From JAKLFA01 sp038222225 (GTDB taxonomy: Bacteria > Omnitrophota > Gorgyraeia > Zapsychrales > JANLHA01), in contig JBBRHV010000007.1 in assembly GCA_038222225.1 (NCBI GenBank), positions 1-64,000 on the forward strand: a stretch of DNA of 64,000 nucleotides. The letters are read 5' to 3'. The position numbers and the translations under genes were made by a program. Shown piece by piece: positions 1-10,626 of this stretch; positions within the stretch are counted from its first letter, which is position 1; every line of letters begins with the position of its first letter. The notes below the pieces were generated by a model. The model had not been told where the DNA came from. It searched no databases and saw only the letters and a list, made by a program, of their open reading frames with translations.

Positions 1-3000
1 GACCAGCTGAGGCGTACCGGACTCTTCATTGGACGGTGGACTCTGTTCATACTGGTTATAGGCGGTCACAACAAAAAAATACATCTGCCCGTTAGTCAGC
101 CCGTCGATCGCGGTAAAGGTCTGGGTGATCGGAGTTGAAGATTGATCACGCGCGCCCGGCGCTGTGCCGTAACGCACAATATAATAATCCGCCTCCGTGG
201 ACGCGCTCCAGGACAGGATGATCCGGCCGTTGCCTTCATCTGCTGGAAGGATGGAATTAAGCACCGGCTGAGACGGCACCGGATTGGCTGATGTGCTTTG
301 ACAGGTCTCGCTGCTGGTCATACCGACGGGATCTATGGCGTTAAAGGCGGTCACCACAAAACAGTAATTCTGCTGGGCGGTTAAACCCGTCACAGAATAC
401 GAAACAGCCCCCGCGCTGGTCACACTGCCCAAGGTGTAAGGCCCCCCGGAAACAGTGCCGTAATCCAGCCGGTAATCTGCGGCGTTGGCCACTGCCTGCC
501 ACTGCACAGTGATCCTTGTGGGAGTCGGCACCGCACCGGTAATCACCGGCGCCTCATGAATCCCCGGATCTGTCCCCGGTGTGACCGTTCTGGAATTGGA
601 CAGCGGTCCTTCCACGCCATTGAGATACGCCCAGACCGTAAAGGTATAGGCTGTCCCGTTGGTGAGGTTTGAGACCCTCAGGGTCGTGGCACTATCCGGC
701 GCTGAAGATGTCTGGCTTGAAGTAGAACCGGGCGCGGTCTCCCATTCATATTTATACCTATACTGCGTGGCTCCTGCTACCGCTGACCAGGAAAGATCCA
801 CAAACCCATTCCCCGGTGTCGCATTGAGAACCGGCGCGGCAATCGGCGCGTGAGGTCTAGCCGGCAGCTCATTGGAAAGATTACTTTCCAAGCCATTATC
901 AACCGTGACAACAACAAAATAATATTGTATGCCGTTGGCAAGACTCGGCACCTGATAACTGGTGGTTGACCCGCTGACCGGAATATTGTACGAATACGAA
1001 CCGGAAATGGTCCCATACTTAATAATATAACTATCGGCACCATTAACGGATGACCACTGCAGTTCAACACTCCCATCCCCCGGCGCGGCGGATATAACCT
1101 GCGGAGCATTCGGCCCTGACGGAACACTGGCACTCACATCCTCCAGATGACAAACAGAACCGCTCATGCGTTTACTGCTTAAATTAATATCTTCCGTTGA
1201 AAACGCGTACAGATAATTATAGGTGACATTGCTCTTGGTCTTGGTAAACGTCTGGATCAATGACCCCGGGCTTCTGGACGAATCACTGTAAAGAGAAACC
1301 GTGTAGGCATTCCCCACACGCTCCACGGTGAGATAATACGTCTGACCCGGCACCAGATAACCGGTATACCCGCCGATCCCTCCTCCCTGAAAATCCAGGT
1401 CCAGCCGGATCTGACTGCTGGTGTAATACCATCCGATAAAGACCCCGTCTGCCCAGCGGTTATAGGTTTCGGCGGGTTCGTTAGAAACACCCCAGACCAG
1501 GAGTTCTCCAGAACTGCTTTCAGCGTTTGTTAACGTCGTATCAAATTCATATTTAAAATCGCCGTCACTAACATGCGGCGTGTAGAGATATGATGAATAC
1601 TTGCGGGTCTGCACATTATTAAAACTGATACACGCGCCTCCTGATGTCACTGTTACCTCATCATTGGGATTGATCCCGTTGATATAGGTATTGTAATTCT
1701 CTTCGGCAGCCTCGGCGTCTTTCACGCCGAAAAGAACGTCAAGCACTGTTCCGATCAAGCGCGCCCATCTGTTCCCCCGGACCGGCGGGGCTGAAGCATG
1801 CTCCAGCCCGAATCCTTCTCCCGAGGAGGCCGACAAAGGTGCCGGTTCCAACACCGCCGCGGTCAGGGCCCATTCATACGAAAAGGTCATGGTCCACTGC
1901 ATGGACGTGGCTGCTGCCGGATCCACTAATTTGTACGATGAGGCCGCGACATCGCTTCCGATATCCCCATGGCCCAGATACGTCTGCGCCGGATTAATGG
2001 TCAGCCATGATTCAAAAGAAACTTTCGCGATCAGGGCATCGATCACCCAGGATTTATCGGCCGTTGTTGTCAGCGAGACATTGGGATTCGTGCTTTTACC
2101 GGAATTCGTCGCGAACATCCCAGGCGCCTGCTGTTTGACCCCCAAAAACGACGTGGCCTGAACGCCGATCTCATTGACGTTGGTATTGAAAGCCGCCTGC
2201 ACCGTATGCGTTCCTGCCGGCGGGTTCACCAGATACCAGATTTCGCTGGATAACCGGTAACTCGAAGATGTCGAGTTGGTGGCCCGGCTCAGCAATGTCA
2301 GGGATTGTCCGCCGTAACTGAGCGTCGTGGTTTGCGGCACGACTGAGGAATCCCGCAGTTCAACCGCAACGATCAGCATCCGGTTGGAACCGGAAGGCGT
2401 GATTGTGTGGCTGACTACGGCATTCGTTTTAGCTGCCGCGATAAAACTTGTAGTAGTGTCCAGGGCAATGTCCATGGTCCCGCCGGACGGCGGAGCCGCC
2501 TGCGTTGTCACCAAGACCGCATCGGACTGCGGTCCGTAGCCTGCGGTGTTGAACCCCTGCACCGTCAAGGCGTACTGCGTGCCGTCCTGCAAATTTTCAA
2601 GAGTCGCGGCACCTGTGTTTGCAACCGTGAGCATTCCGCTATCCTGGCCCGTGGCGGTATCGCTGTATTGGACCCGGTAACCGGTCGCGCCGGAAACCAG
2701 CGTCCAGGTCAAATTCACCTGACCCGGGACCGGCGTTGTCGCCGTGAGAATCGCCGGCTGGCCGGTGGGCGCGGAGGCCTGCGGGGTGACGCTTAAATAA
2801 TTCGAGTTCAGGCTGCTGCCGTTTGAATTCTGCGCCTTGACGATAAAATAATACACCGTTCCGCTGGTTAAATCCGGAACCACGGTCTCCAGCACGTTTC
2901 CCAGATTTCCCGTGGATTGAGGATAGCTCCCGGCAGAGGTCCCGTAACGCACCTCGTAGGATGAGGCATCCTGGACAGCGCGCCAGCTCAAGTTCACATT

Positions 3001-6000
3001 CTGACCATTCACTAACGCGCTCAACAAAACAGGCGCCTCCGGCCTGGGATTGGCAGACTGGGCATCGTCCGGCAGATCTTCCGGTGTATTGGCAGCACCC
3101 ACGACCTGGCCGGCCGGATTATATTTATAAAACACGCTGGTATCATTTGGATACAGGACGCCGGTGATATTACCCAGGGCGTCATAGTGAGCCGTCACAT
3201 CATAATCGTTATTCTCAATCGTTTTTGTGATCACCGACTCACGGCCCAACTCATCGTAAGCAAATTCCATCATCGGGACGGCATTTGTCATGACCTTTGA
3301 GAGCCGGCCGATCGTGTTCTGTCCGGCGCCGTCATCATACAGGTAATCGACATCCAGAAAATAAAAGTCTGTTTTACGGAAAATACGGTTCAGGTCATCG
3401 TAAAAAAAGTGGATGTCCTGTCCCACCGCGTCGGTCTGCTTGGCGAGGTTTCCGTTGAGATCATATTCATACTGCCACAGGCCCATATCCGGGTCCTGGA
3501 TGCTGGTCTTCTGGCCAAGCGTATTGTAGGCGATGGTCGTGATTTCGCCGTTATTGGACACATTCGTCAAATCTCCCAGCGCGTTATATGTATAGCCAGT
3601 TACGGTCAATTCCGTAAACCCGCCCGCCGCCGGATACACCGATGATAACCGGCCGTCCGCGCCGGAATAAGTTTTGACCTGGCGCACGCGGCCGAAAGCG
3701 TCCATCTCCATGGTCTTGCGGTGTCCGTTCTCGTCAAACTGTTCCACCGACCACAGGTTATAATTCGTATTGGATCGTGTCCCGTCGGCGTTGAGGACTT
3801 GCGTGACCCGGCCCAGGCCGTCATAGCTAACCTGACTTCTTGGCGCTGAAAGATCCGGCCACAGCAGATCATTGACCGGCGCGGTGCTAAAGTTTGGCAA
3901 AAACCGGCGAATGACCCGGTTGCCGGAATCATACTCCGCCTGTCCGCTGATCACATATTGATTCACACCAGACGCCGGTGTTTTCTGAAGGATCAACCGG
4001 CCCAGCCCGTCATGAAAAGTGTGCCCATCCACTGTTTTAGGTGTCCCATGCTCCTGGCGCTGGCGTACGACTGTTTTATAAAAATTCGTCCCGAACGCAT
4101 ATTCATAGCTCGCGCTGGGATAGGCCAGGCTGTCCAGGGGCGAAACCACATCGGTCACGCGCCCATGCGTGTCGTAAGAATAGCGCTCGGTTTGACCGTT
4201 CTCATCGGTGACAGCGTTGGATTGCCCCCAAAGTCCGCTCAACCCGCCCTCGCTGAGCGGTGTGCCTGCGATACCAAAATAGCCGGCATAGACCGACTGC
4301 CCCAAAGCATTTTTAATCTCCACGGGGAAAACACCGTACTGCGCGTCATAAAATACTTCCATGACATGCGGCTGGGCCAGCTCATTGTTCTTCGGATCCG
4401 TGACGGCCTTGATATTGCCCAGGCGGTTATACGCAAAGGATGTCCGCGGCGCGATATCCTGCGGATCATTTCCAGCCCACTGTTCCACGGCGGTCAGCTG
4501 TCCCCGTGTCGGTGTATCTCCGTGACTGAGCCCGTCATAGATGAACCGTGTTTCGCGCAGGACAACGGCATCCATGCCCCTGACGCGGATGGTGCTCGGC
4601 AGACCTACTAAATAATAGTCACCATTCACATTATTAACATAATCAATTTCCTCGGCCACTTTATCCGTTCCGATGTCATTGCCTGAACTGTTAACTTCTC
4701 CATAATGGGTAACACCCGTCAAAAGCCCCAACCCCAGGGAGTGATCATATACATATCCGGTCTTCGCGCACCGTTGATTCAAACTGTCATTAAACACACA
4801 TTGCCTCTGGTCCTGCAGATACACATGACGGATAACATTGCTTCCCGAAATATTATTGTAAGCCCAAGTGTTGGTGGCTTCTGAAAGCAGGTGTCCTGCC
4901 TGATCAAAACGCTTGGAAGACATCAGACGGCCATACTTAAAATTATCCTGCCAAAATGTCTGCTCTATTGAAAACCCTTCAGAATTCAGCACCGTGACCT
5001 TTCCAAACCCCCGAAAAATATTAGAGTCGGTCCTGTCTCCCGCCTCCTGATCCAGGGTCACATAATCATCAGGCGCAATCCATTTCCCGTTTTCATAGGA
5101 AAATGTTGTTGTATAATTCGCGCCCAAACTATTGGTCCTCGCAACCGTTCGTATCACCGGCAGGCCAAACGGCAAAAATGTTTGACTAAACTCCGACGCG
5201 CGGCCGTACGCATAGGTTGTCACCCCGCCGTAATGATTGTCGATAGATTTTAAAAGGTCGGTGGGCTTTCCCTGGTTCACATACAATTTAGCGGCTGCCC
5301 CGTTATAATGAACCATAACATCCATCATCGTATCGGCATTGGCGTCAATCATTCTGGTCCCCAAATTGACAAAACTGCCTTCCGGCAAGACCCACCCGTC
5401 ATCCCGGTGCCAGCCGTTCCCTGTATTGATCAACACACGCGAACCGCTGCTGAAACCTCCCTTAGCCACGACCAGGTCAACAAGATGATCGCCGTTGACA
5501 TCGACAAGCTGAGTGGAGCCGTCGGTTAAATTGCCGATTGTTGAAACCGTCTTCCAGGGCGAAGATGTGTCTTCCGTCCAACCGGTGCCGGTATTCATAT
5601 AAACCTTCACGGTTGTGCCGTTGTGATAAAAAATATCCGGCAGATGATCACCATTCAAATCCGCAAGCACCGCGCCCTGGGTAAAATCTGTATAGGCGTT
5701 ATCCGGATAGATCCAATTCGAAGGAATATTGCCGAATTCATCCCAAAAGATCACGTCGCGGGAACCGGCCACAACCTTGTTCCCGCTGATATCTTCCTCG
5801 ACTTTTTTGGTGGTCACGATATCGGCAAACCCATCACCGTTGACATCTACTACTAGATTTCCGAGCTTCTGCATCAGATAATTACTGGCCCCGGCATTCA
5901 CGTCAATCTTCCAGAACATCAAATCCACCGGCAGTCCGGAATGCGCTGTAGACAGCTTCCAACCGGTTGCAGAATTTAGTGAGCCGAAATCATTTTCAAC

Positions 6001-7388
6001 CACAACCGCCAGATTGTTATTCGGTATAGACTGATCAATATCAACGACTTGTTTCTGCAGCAGATCACTGTACCCGTCCCCGTTGATATCCGCGATCACT
6101 GTGCCGAAATCAATATACAATTTCCCGTTAGAAACGGTGTTGACTTCCTTAATAAAGGCAGCACACTCACTGGTATCATCACTGCAGATGCCGGGTAAAT
6201 TGTAGGCGGCATCCAATGTCCAGGAATTATCCTTATGATTCATGTAGGCGGCCTTGATATGCGTGTAATGATTCGACGTATCGACACCGACATAATCGCG
6301 AAGCAGATCGGGAAACCCGTCCGCGTTTAAGTCAACCACCCGCACACCCAGATCCTGCGCGGCCTGGATGCCGCCGCTGACCGCGTTCGCAAACCGCATT
6401 TGAGCGGGGATCACAGCGCCGGGGTCAGGCGCAAAACCCTTTTCGTTGTCATAATAGGAATAGGTGACCGGCGGCAGCGGGCTCGTGCCGTCAGAACCGT
6501 ATTCCTGAATCGAGCTCAGCAAATCCCGCTGGGAGGTCCGGCTTTGGACATACCCCATGCGGTATTCACGCCAAAGTAAGCCGCCTGCTTTCACACGGAC
6601 TTTTGAAATCCGTTTGATTGTTTTCACCTTAAAACCGGCGGCATAGCTGATATGATCCGCGTAGCGGCTGGCAGTATCACGAACAAATTCAATACGGACA
6701 TAGGGGCTCAGCGCAACTGGATGTTCGCCATCCGTGTTATCGTTTCCAGTGTACTCAATGATATCCGGATAAATCTGATGATTCGTGACATCCTATAGTA
6801 GGTGATGCGCATATAATTTCCATACACATCCTCCACCCTTTCCAGCAGCCATTGAAAAATACGTTCCGGATGATTCGGATCATATAGCCGCGCGTCGGAA
6901 GACTGGCCGAAAATGTATTCTGTCCCGGCGCGGTCAAAGGCCCGCCAATAATTACCCACGCGCTCAAATTTCATGAACGATCCTTCGATCATGGGTCGGT
7001 AATATTGCGCCGTGCTGTCAAACTTTAGGTGGCCCTGTTCCTGGGCCATAGACACGTCAAACTGATCATTGTCGGTATAGGTCGGAACGCCTCTTAACAG
7101 AGAACGCGATATGGAACCAAATTCCATCGACCAGCCCACACCAAATAGGCCGGCCTGCTGATTGGAGGCATAGGAAAGAGTCATCTGCGGCTGGATAGTG
7201 TTCACCCCGGCCGGTATCTCCATCGTGTATCCCTGAATCACACTCCCCGATTGAGCGTTGACATCAACCCCTGAGACATTATCAACAGGCGAACGATTTT
7301 CTAAGGTAACATCACTGTGAACGGGTGGAACGAAAAGACAAATGAGGCAGACGACAATAAACGATAATGAGGATGTTTTGGCAGGCAT
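1..7388 (-). CDS. Giant secreted SpvB/FG-GAP/RHS (YD-repeat) protein with fibronectin III domains; partial, one apparent frameshift
   Basis: A very large surface or secreted protein, read from ATG 7388 (AAGGAA ribosome binding site just upstream) to the left window edge; about 2,460 residues are visible and the 3' end is missing. Domains in order: signal peptide (residues 1-25, cleavage after VHS); SpvB-type N-terminal domain as in toxin-complex B proteins (about 7310-6700); six FG-GAP/VCBS-like repeats with D-x-N-(G/A)-D cores (about 6330-5330); a long YD/RHS region with motifs such as YDGLGRVTQV (about 5180-3130); two fibronectin III domains (3050-2490); a beta-rich module (2480-1840); a concanavalin/LamG-like module (1690-1140); four more fibronectin III domains (1115-1). 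The reading frame shifts at about 6792, where one base appears missing; apart from that I read no stop codon. The unseen C-terminus could hold a toxin or an anchoring domain. The family is clear; the function is not. Confidence 0.88.
6790..6795 (-). other. Apparent single-base deletion (frameshift) in the RHS gene
   Basis: On the minus strand the codons ...ITYYR are followed by atg tca. Adding one G to the preceding agg restores the homologous frame (YYRDVTNHQIYPDI) that stays open to the window edge. Without it translation ends about 28 codons later, at 6708. This is either a real lesion or phase change, or a sequencing or assembly indel in a short G run. Confidence 0.85.
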
Positions 7389-7528
7389 GCGTGGTTCCTT
7401 TTTTGATGTTAATGACGATCTATCAAACCAACCCGAGCCTCTCCGGAAAGTATCTTGTTGTTCCGAAGACTCCCAAGCTGGAAACCCCGCAGTTTCCAAC
7501 CTATTTTTGTACACCATCCACCAAATCG

Positions 7529-7610
7529 CCACGGCTTTGAGTCCGTATTTCAGCCAAAGGTAATCTCTCGTCCCGCTATCGGGACGGACATCCACGGCTC
7601 AAAGCCGTGG
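7529..7610. repeat. REP-like palindrome cluster (BIME-type) beside the RAYT gene
   Basis: Two 13-bp perfect inverted arms, ccacggctttgag (7529-7541) and ctcaaagccgtgg (7598-7610), enclose a second hairpin with a 7-bp stem and ctat loop (7569-7586, core gtcccg/cgggac). The right arm is itself a hairpin, ccacggct-caa-agccgtgg (7592-7610). Such paired GC-rich hairpins ending in GTGG resemble the REP/BIME targets of RAYT transposases, and a RAYT gene lies 200 bp away. Confidence 0.75.
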
Positions 7611-7743
7611 TATTCTGCACAGGCGGATAAAAAAACGGCCGTGCATAAAACATGCCAGCCGCTTCAGATATCTTCGAATTTTTTAAAAATTCAGCTCGCA
7701 CCGGAACCCTTCGTTTAAAACCACTTGTAACACTTATTGATAA

Positions 7744-7772
7744 AGTTTAACAAGTTTTTGATGATTTGTCAA
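7744..7772 (-). promoter_or_regulatory. Candidate sigma70 promoter for the RHS gene
   Basis: The minus strand reads TTGACA (7772-7767), 17-nt spacer, TAAACT (7749-7744). It would give a leader of about 350 nt that includes the REP hairpins. It is supported only by consensus match and position. Confidence 0.45.
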
Positions 7773-7813
7773 ATATATTAAAAACATAAATTCGCCTCAA
7801 TTCTCCCGATCCA

Positions 7814-8530
7814 TCACGTCTTCAACAAGTTACAAACAAATTCATCACTCCTTTTCTTTGATGGTCTCCCCCGTCGGCGTTTTTTGGGTAATAGTTGAGC
7901 GATCTGTTCTCGAAAATGTTCAGACACATATTGCCCTCCCCGCATGCTATAGCGAATCTCTTTCAAATCAGACTCAGGGACTGCTCCGCGCAGAAAGCTT
8001 TTATACTGTTTTATTCGATCCTCCGCGCTCTTTCCCAACGCCAAAAAAACAGCATTATCTTCGCGATTGATCAACTTGCTTGGAACTTTTCGAATATTCA
8101 AACAATAACTCGACCATCGATAATCTCCTATGGCAGAGACCATATTTGCCCGCAAGGGATTTTGCTCAATATAGCGCATCACATTTAACATATATTGATC
8201 ATCGCTGATAATCGAGCTCGTAAAACGCCCTTGCCAAACATGACCGCAACGCTGATATTTAAAATGATAATGCCTGGTGTGCGCGACGGTCAAAGACTGC
8301 ATAATTTTGCTGATCGTTCCCTTTTCGGAAGTCTGAACCAAAAGATGGACATGATTGGCCATCAGACAATACGCGTACAATTTAAACGCATACTTCTTTT
8401 TAAACCGATAAATAAGGCCTAAATACTTTTCATAATCTTCTGCTTCAACAAAAACAATTTCCCGGTTGTTTCCGCGATTCATAACATGATACAGCAGACC
8501 TGGTGAAACTACTCGAGGAGCCATTGCCAT
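7814..8530 (-). CDS. REP-associated tyrosine transposase (RAYT, Y1/Transposase_17 family)
   Basis: A 238-residue single-strand DNA transposase of the IS200-like HUH superfamily. It shows the HUH-type motif NHVHLL (His60 and His62), the region GHVWQGRF, and RYIEQNPLRA whose tyrosine (about Tyr120) matches the catalytic Tyr of E. coli RayT, followed by YRWSSY. The C-terminus is basic (KKRRRGRPSKK). I start at ATG 8530 because AAAGGTG lies 6 nt upstream; a TTG 21 nt earlier is less likely. RAYTs are normally single-copy domesticated transposases that act on REP hairpins; matching palindromes lie at 7529-7610. The gene appears intact. No IS ends or target duplications are seen, which fits a RAYT rather than an insertion sequence. 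Confidence 0.9.
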   Translation of the reverse strand: MAMAPRVVSPGLLYHVMNRGNNREIVFVEAEDYEKYLGLIYRFKKKYAFKLYAYCLMANHVHLLVQTSEKGTISKIMQSLTVAHTRHYHFKYQRCGHVWQGRFTSSIISDDQYMLNVMRYIEQNPLRANMVSAIGDYRWSSYCLNIRKVPSKLINREDNAVFLALGKSAEDRIKQYKSFLRGAVPESDLKEIRYSMRGGQYVSEHFREQIAQLLPKKRRRGRPSKKRSDEFVCNLLKT

Positions 8531-8733
8531 AAAACACACCTTTCTTGACAAGGGGAATTAAACAATGGAATGAGATAAAATGGGAATGCTGTCTAACGAA
8601 AAGGGGTATGCGATTTTTATTTATATCATATATGCCGCACTCATGATCCGTCAAGCACAACCTTGTGGGCAAGTATGAATTATTTCATAAATCTTTATCT
8701 TGCAAGCTGATCGCGAGAATTGAGGCGATTTAT
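8531..8733. other. Intergenic region upstream of RAYT
   Basis: 203 bp without a supported gene. A candidate RAYT promoter lies on the minus strand: TTGACG (8654-8649), 18-nt spacer, TATGAT (8630-8625). It also contains the 3' end of the sugar operon, with no clear terminator. Confidence 0.4.
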
Positions 8734-9486
8734 TCAGCCCTTACGCTTCATCTCCCAATACTTGGCATAACTGATAATCTGATAAAGAGAAGCGAAGTAA
8801 GCGGTCATAAATCCGAAAAAGCCGTCTTTATATCCCTTCTTCCCTATGTAAGTCCGGAAGAACCGGTCAATAGCGCGCCACAGATACTTTCCAAACGTTA
8901 TTTTTCGGTTGGCCTTCACCATCTTTGTGGCTTCGAGAGTCGTTTGTCCGTTGAGTTTCTGCAGAAAATGTCCGAAATCGCGATAACTGTAATGGATCAT
9001 GTCGCCTTTTAAACGTCCGGTCGTGCCTTCGGTGAATACCCGGGGATGCACCTCAACCTCTTCATAACGCAGGCGCCCTTTTTTAAAAAGCCGCAATTGC
9101 GCCGAAGGATACTGCCCGCCGTAACGCACCCAATATGCCCCAATAAAGTTACGCCGCGGAATGCTATACAGGTCATGCTCTGGATTTTTTAAAACCTCCG
9201 CTATTTCTTCCTTCACTTCCGGGGTCAAACGTTCATCCGCGTCCAAACTCAGAACCCAGGGCTGAGACGCTTTCGCGTAAGCCCAGTTGCGGTGAGTCCC
9301 CTCAACGTCCATGCGTTTTGAGTAAACCTGATCCGTCAACTGCTGAACGATCTCAACGGTCTTGTCTGTGCTCAGATCATCGACCACAATGATTTCAGCC
9401 GCCCACCCGGACACGCTGTCTAAACATTCCTGAATACGATCCTGCTCATTTTTTGTGATCACGATCACTGATACCGGTACGGTCAT
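8734..9486 (-). CDS. Family 2 glycosyltransferase, WaaE/KdtX-like
   Basis: 250-residue GT2 enzyme that probably adds a sugar to a lipid-linked or core oligosaccharide on the inner face of the inner membrane. Visible motifs: N-terminal nucleotide-binding VIVITKNE, VVDDLSTDKT, the metal-binding SLDADER, and the WaaE-type region with RLFKKGRLRYEEVEVHP. The length fits short LPS-core GT2 proteins. GAGGA lies 8 nt before ATG 9486. It is the last gene of the long envelope-sugar cluster; the acceptor sugar cannot be told from sequence. Confidence 0.85.
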   Translation of the reverse strand: MTVPVSVIVITKNEQDRIQECLDSVSGWAAEIIVVDDLSTDKTVEIVQQLTDQVYSKRMDVEGTHRNWAYAKASQPWVLSLDADERLTPEVKEEIAEVLKNPEHDLYSIPRRNFIGAYWVRYGGQYPSAQLRLFKKGRLRYEEVEVHPRVFTEGTTGRLKGDMIHYSYRDFGHFLQKLNGQTTLEATKMVKANRKITFGKYLWRAIDRFFRTYIGKKGYKDGFFGFMTAYFASLYQIISYAKYWEMKRKG

Positions 9487-9507
9487 AAGAAGTCCTCGTA
9501 GAAATGG

Positions 9508-10611
9508 TTATCCTAGAATTTTTTTCAATATCTCCGCCACCGCTTTGACCTGCTCCCGACTCATATGCGGGAACATGGGCAGAGAAATGATCTCTGATGC
9601 GATTTTTTCAGCGATCGGAAAATCGCCTTTGACGTGCCCGGCGTCCTGATAGGCCGGCTGCAAATGAACCGGAATCGGATAATGGATCAACGAACCTACT
9701 TTCTGTTCGTTGAGATTTTCAAGAACGCGGTCCCGGTCAGAAACCCGCACCACATACAAATGATACACGTGGGTGCGGTCGTTCTCCGCTTGAGGCAAAC
9801 GAAGGCCGGAGACACCATTGAGTTCTTCCTGATACCATGCGGCCACCTGCTGACGCATCTGATTCCACTGATCGAGGCGCTTCAATTTCGCGGACAGCAC
9901 CACCGCCTGAAGCGTATCCAGACGCGTGTTATACCCTTTAACAATATGCTCATAGCGCCCTTTGCGGCCGTAATCGCGCAGCATCATCACTTTCTCATAA
10001 ACATCTTTCTTCGAGGTGATCACCATGCCGCCGTCACCAAAAGCCCCCAAATTCTTGGTCGGATAAAAACTGAAACAGGCAATATCCCCCAAAGCCCCGA
10101 CACGCTTGCCCTTATAAAAAGCTCCGTGTGCCTGAGCGGCATCCTCGATCACGCAAATGCCGTGCTGATGCGCGATGGAAACAATTTTTTCCATATTCGC
10201 CGGCTGTCCGTAAATATGGACCGGCAGAATGGCCTTGGTCTTATCCGTGATCGCCCGCTCAAAAGACCGCGGGTCAATATTAAACGTGCTTTCTTCGCTG
10301 TCGACAAACACCGGCGTGGCCCCGGTATAGGAAATACAAAGCGCGGTGGCAATAAACGTGTGTGTCGGCAAGATCACTTCATCGCCCGGCCCGATATCCA
10401 GCGCCGATAACGCCAGATAAAGCGCGTCGGTTCCGGAATTCACTCCCACCCCGTACTGTGACTGACAAAAACGCGCGAACTCCGCCTCAAAATCTTTTTC
10501 TTCCTGCCCGAGAATAAAAGCGCCCCGTTCAGAAACTTTTCGAAAACCGCTGAACACTTCTTCCTGGATCTCTTGATACTGAAAACTTAAATCAACAAAA
10601 GGAACGCCCAT
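9508..10611 (-). CDS. DegT/DnrJ/EryC1/StrS-type sugar aminotransferase
   Basis: 367-residue PLP enzyme that should transaminate a keto-sugar nucleotide (3- or 4-keto, DesV/FdtB-like) to an amino sugar. The catalytic lysine is present: SFYPTKNLGAFGDGG with Lys186. The PLP-contacting Asp is Asp157 in VIEDAAQAHGA, and the substrate-binding SGTDALYLAL region is intact. AAAGGG precedes ATG 10611. It contrasts with its paralogue at 12510-13676, where the lysine is His, so the cluster makes both an amination and probably a different PLP reaction. Confidence 0.9.
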   Translation of the reverse strand: MGVPFVDLSFQYQEIQEEVFSGFRKVSERGAFILGQEEKDFEAEFARFCQSQYGVGVNSGTDALYLALSALDIGPGDEVILPTHTFIATALCISYTGATPVFVDSEESTFNIDPRSFERAITDKTKAILPVHIYGQPANMEKIVSIAHQHGICVIEDAAQAHGAFYKGKRVGALGDIACFSFYPTKNLGAFGDGGMVITSKKDVYEKVMMLRDYGRKGRYEHIVKGYNTRLDTLQAVVLSAKLKRLDQWNQMRQQVAAWYQEELNGVSGLRLPQAENDRTHVYHLYVVRVSDRDRVLENLNEQKVGSLIHYPIPVHLQPAYQDAGHVKGDFPIAEKIASEIISLPMFPHMSREQVKAVAEILKKILG

Positions 10612-10626
10612 AAATCAGCCCTTTCT

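Larger units (their letters stand above)
7389..7813. other. 425-bp leader/intergenic region between RAYT and the RHS gene
   Basis: No gene is supported here. It holds a candidate promoter (7744-7772), an AT-rich 17-bp palindrome (7676-7692) and a cluster of GC-rich REP-like hairpins (7529-7610). An upstream in-frame extension of the RHS ORF to 7595 exists, but it runs through the hairpins and lacks the ribosome binding site that precedes ATG 7388, so I treat it as untranslated leader. Confidence 0.6.

Noticed and set aside
3958..4611. Plus-strand ORF of 217 codons within the RHS gene
   Set aside because: It is antisense to the long minus-strand RHS frame, which has YD-repeat homology; the plus frame shows no domain and is a shadow.
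7814..8530. Complete insertion sequence
   Set aside because: No terminal inverted repeats or target duplications; the protein is a RAYT, which normally lacks IS ends.
9634..10410. Plus-strand ORF of 258 codons
   Set aside because: Antisense to the sugar aminotransferase gene, which has a full set of PLP motifs; composition is a mirror of that gene.
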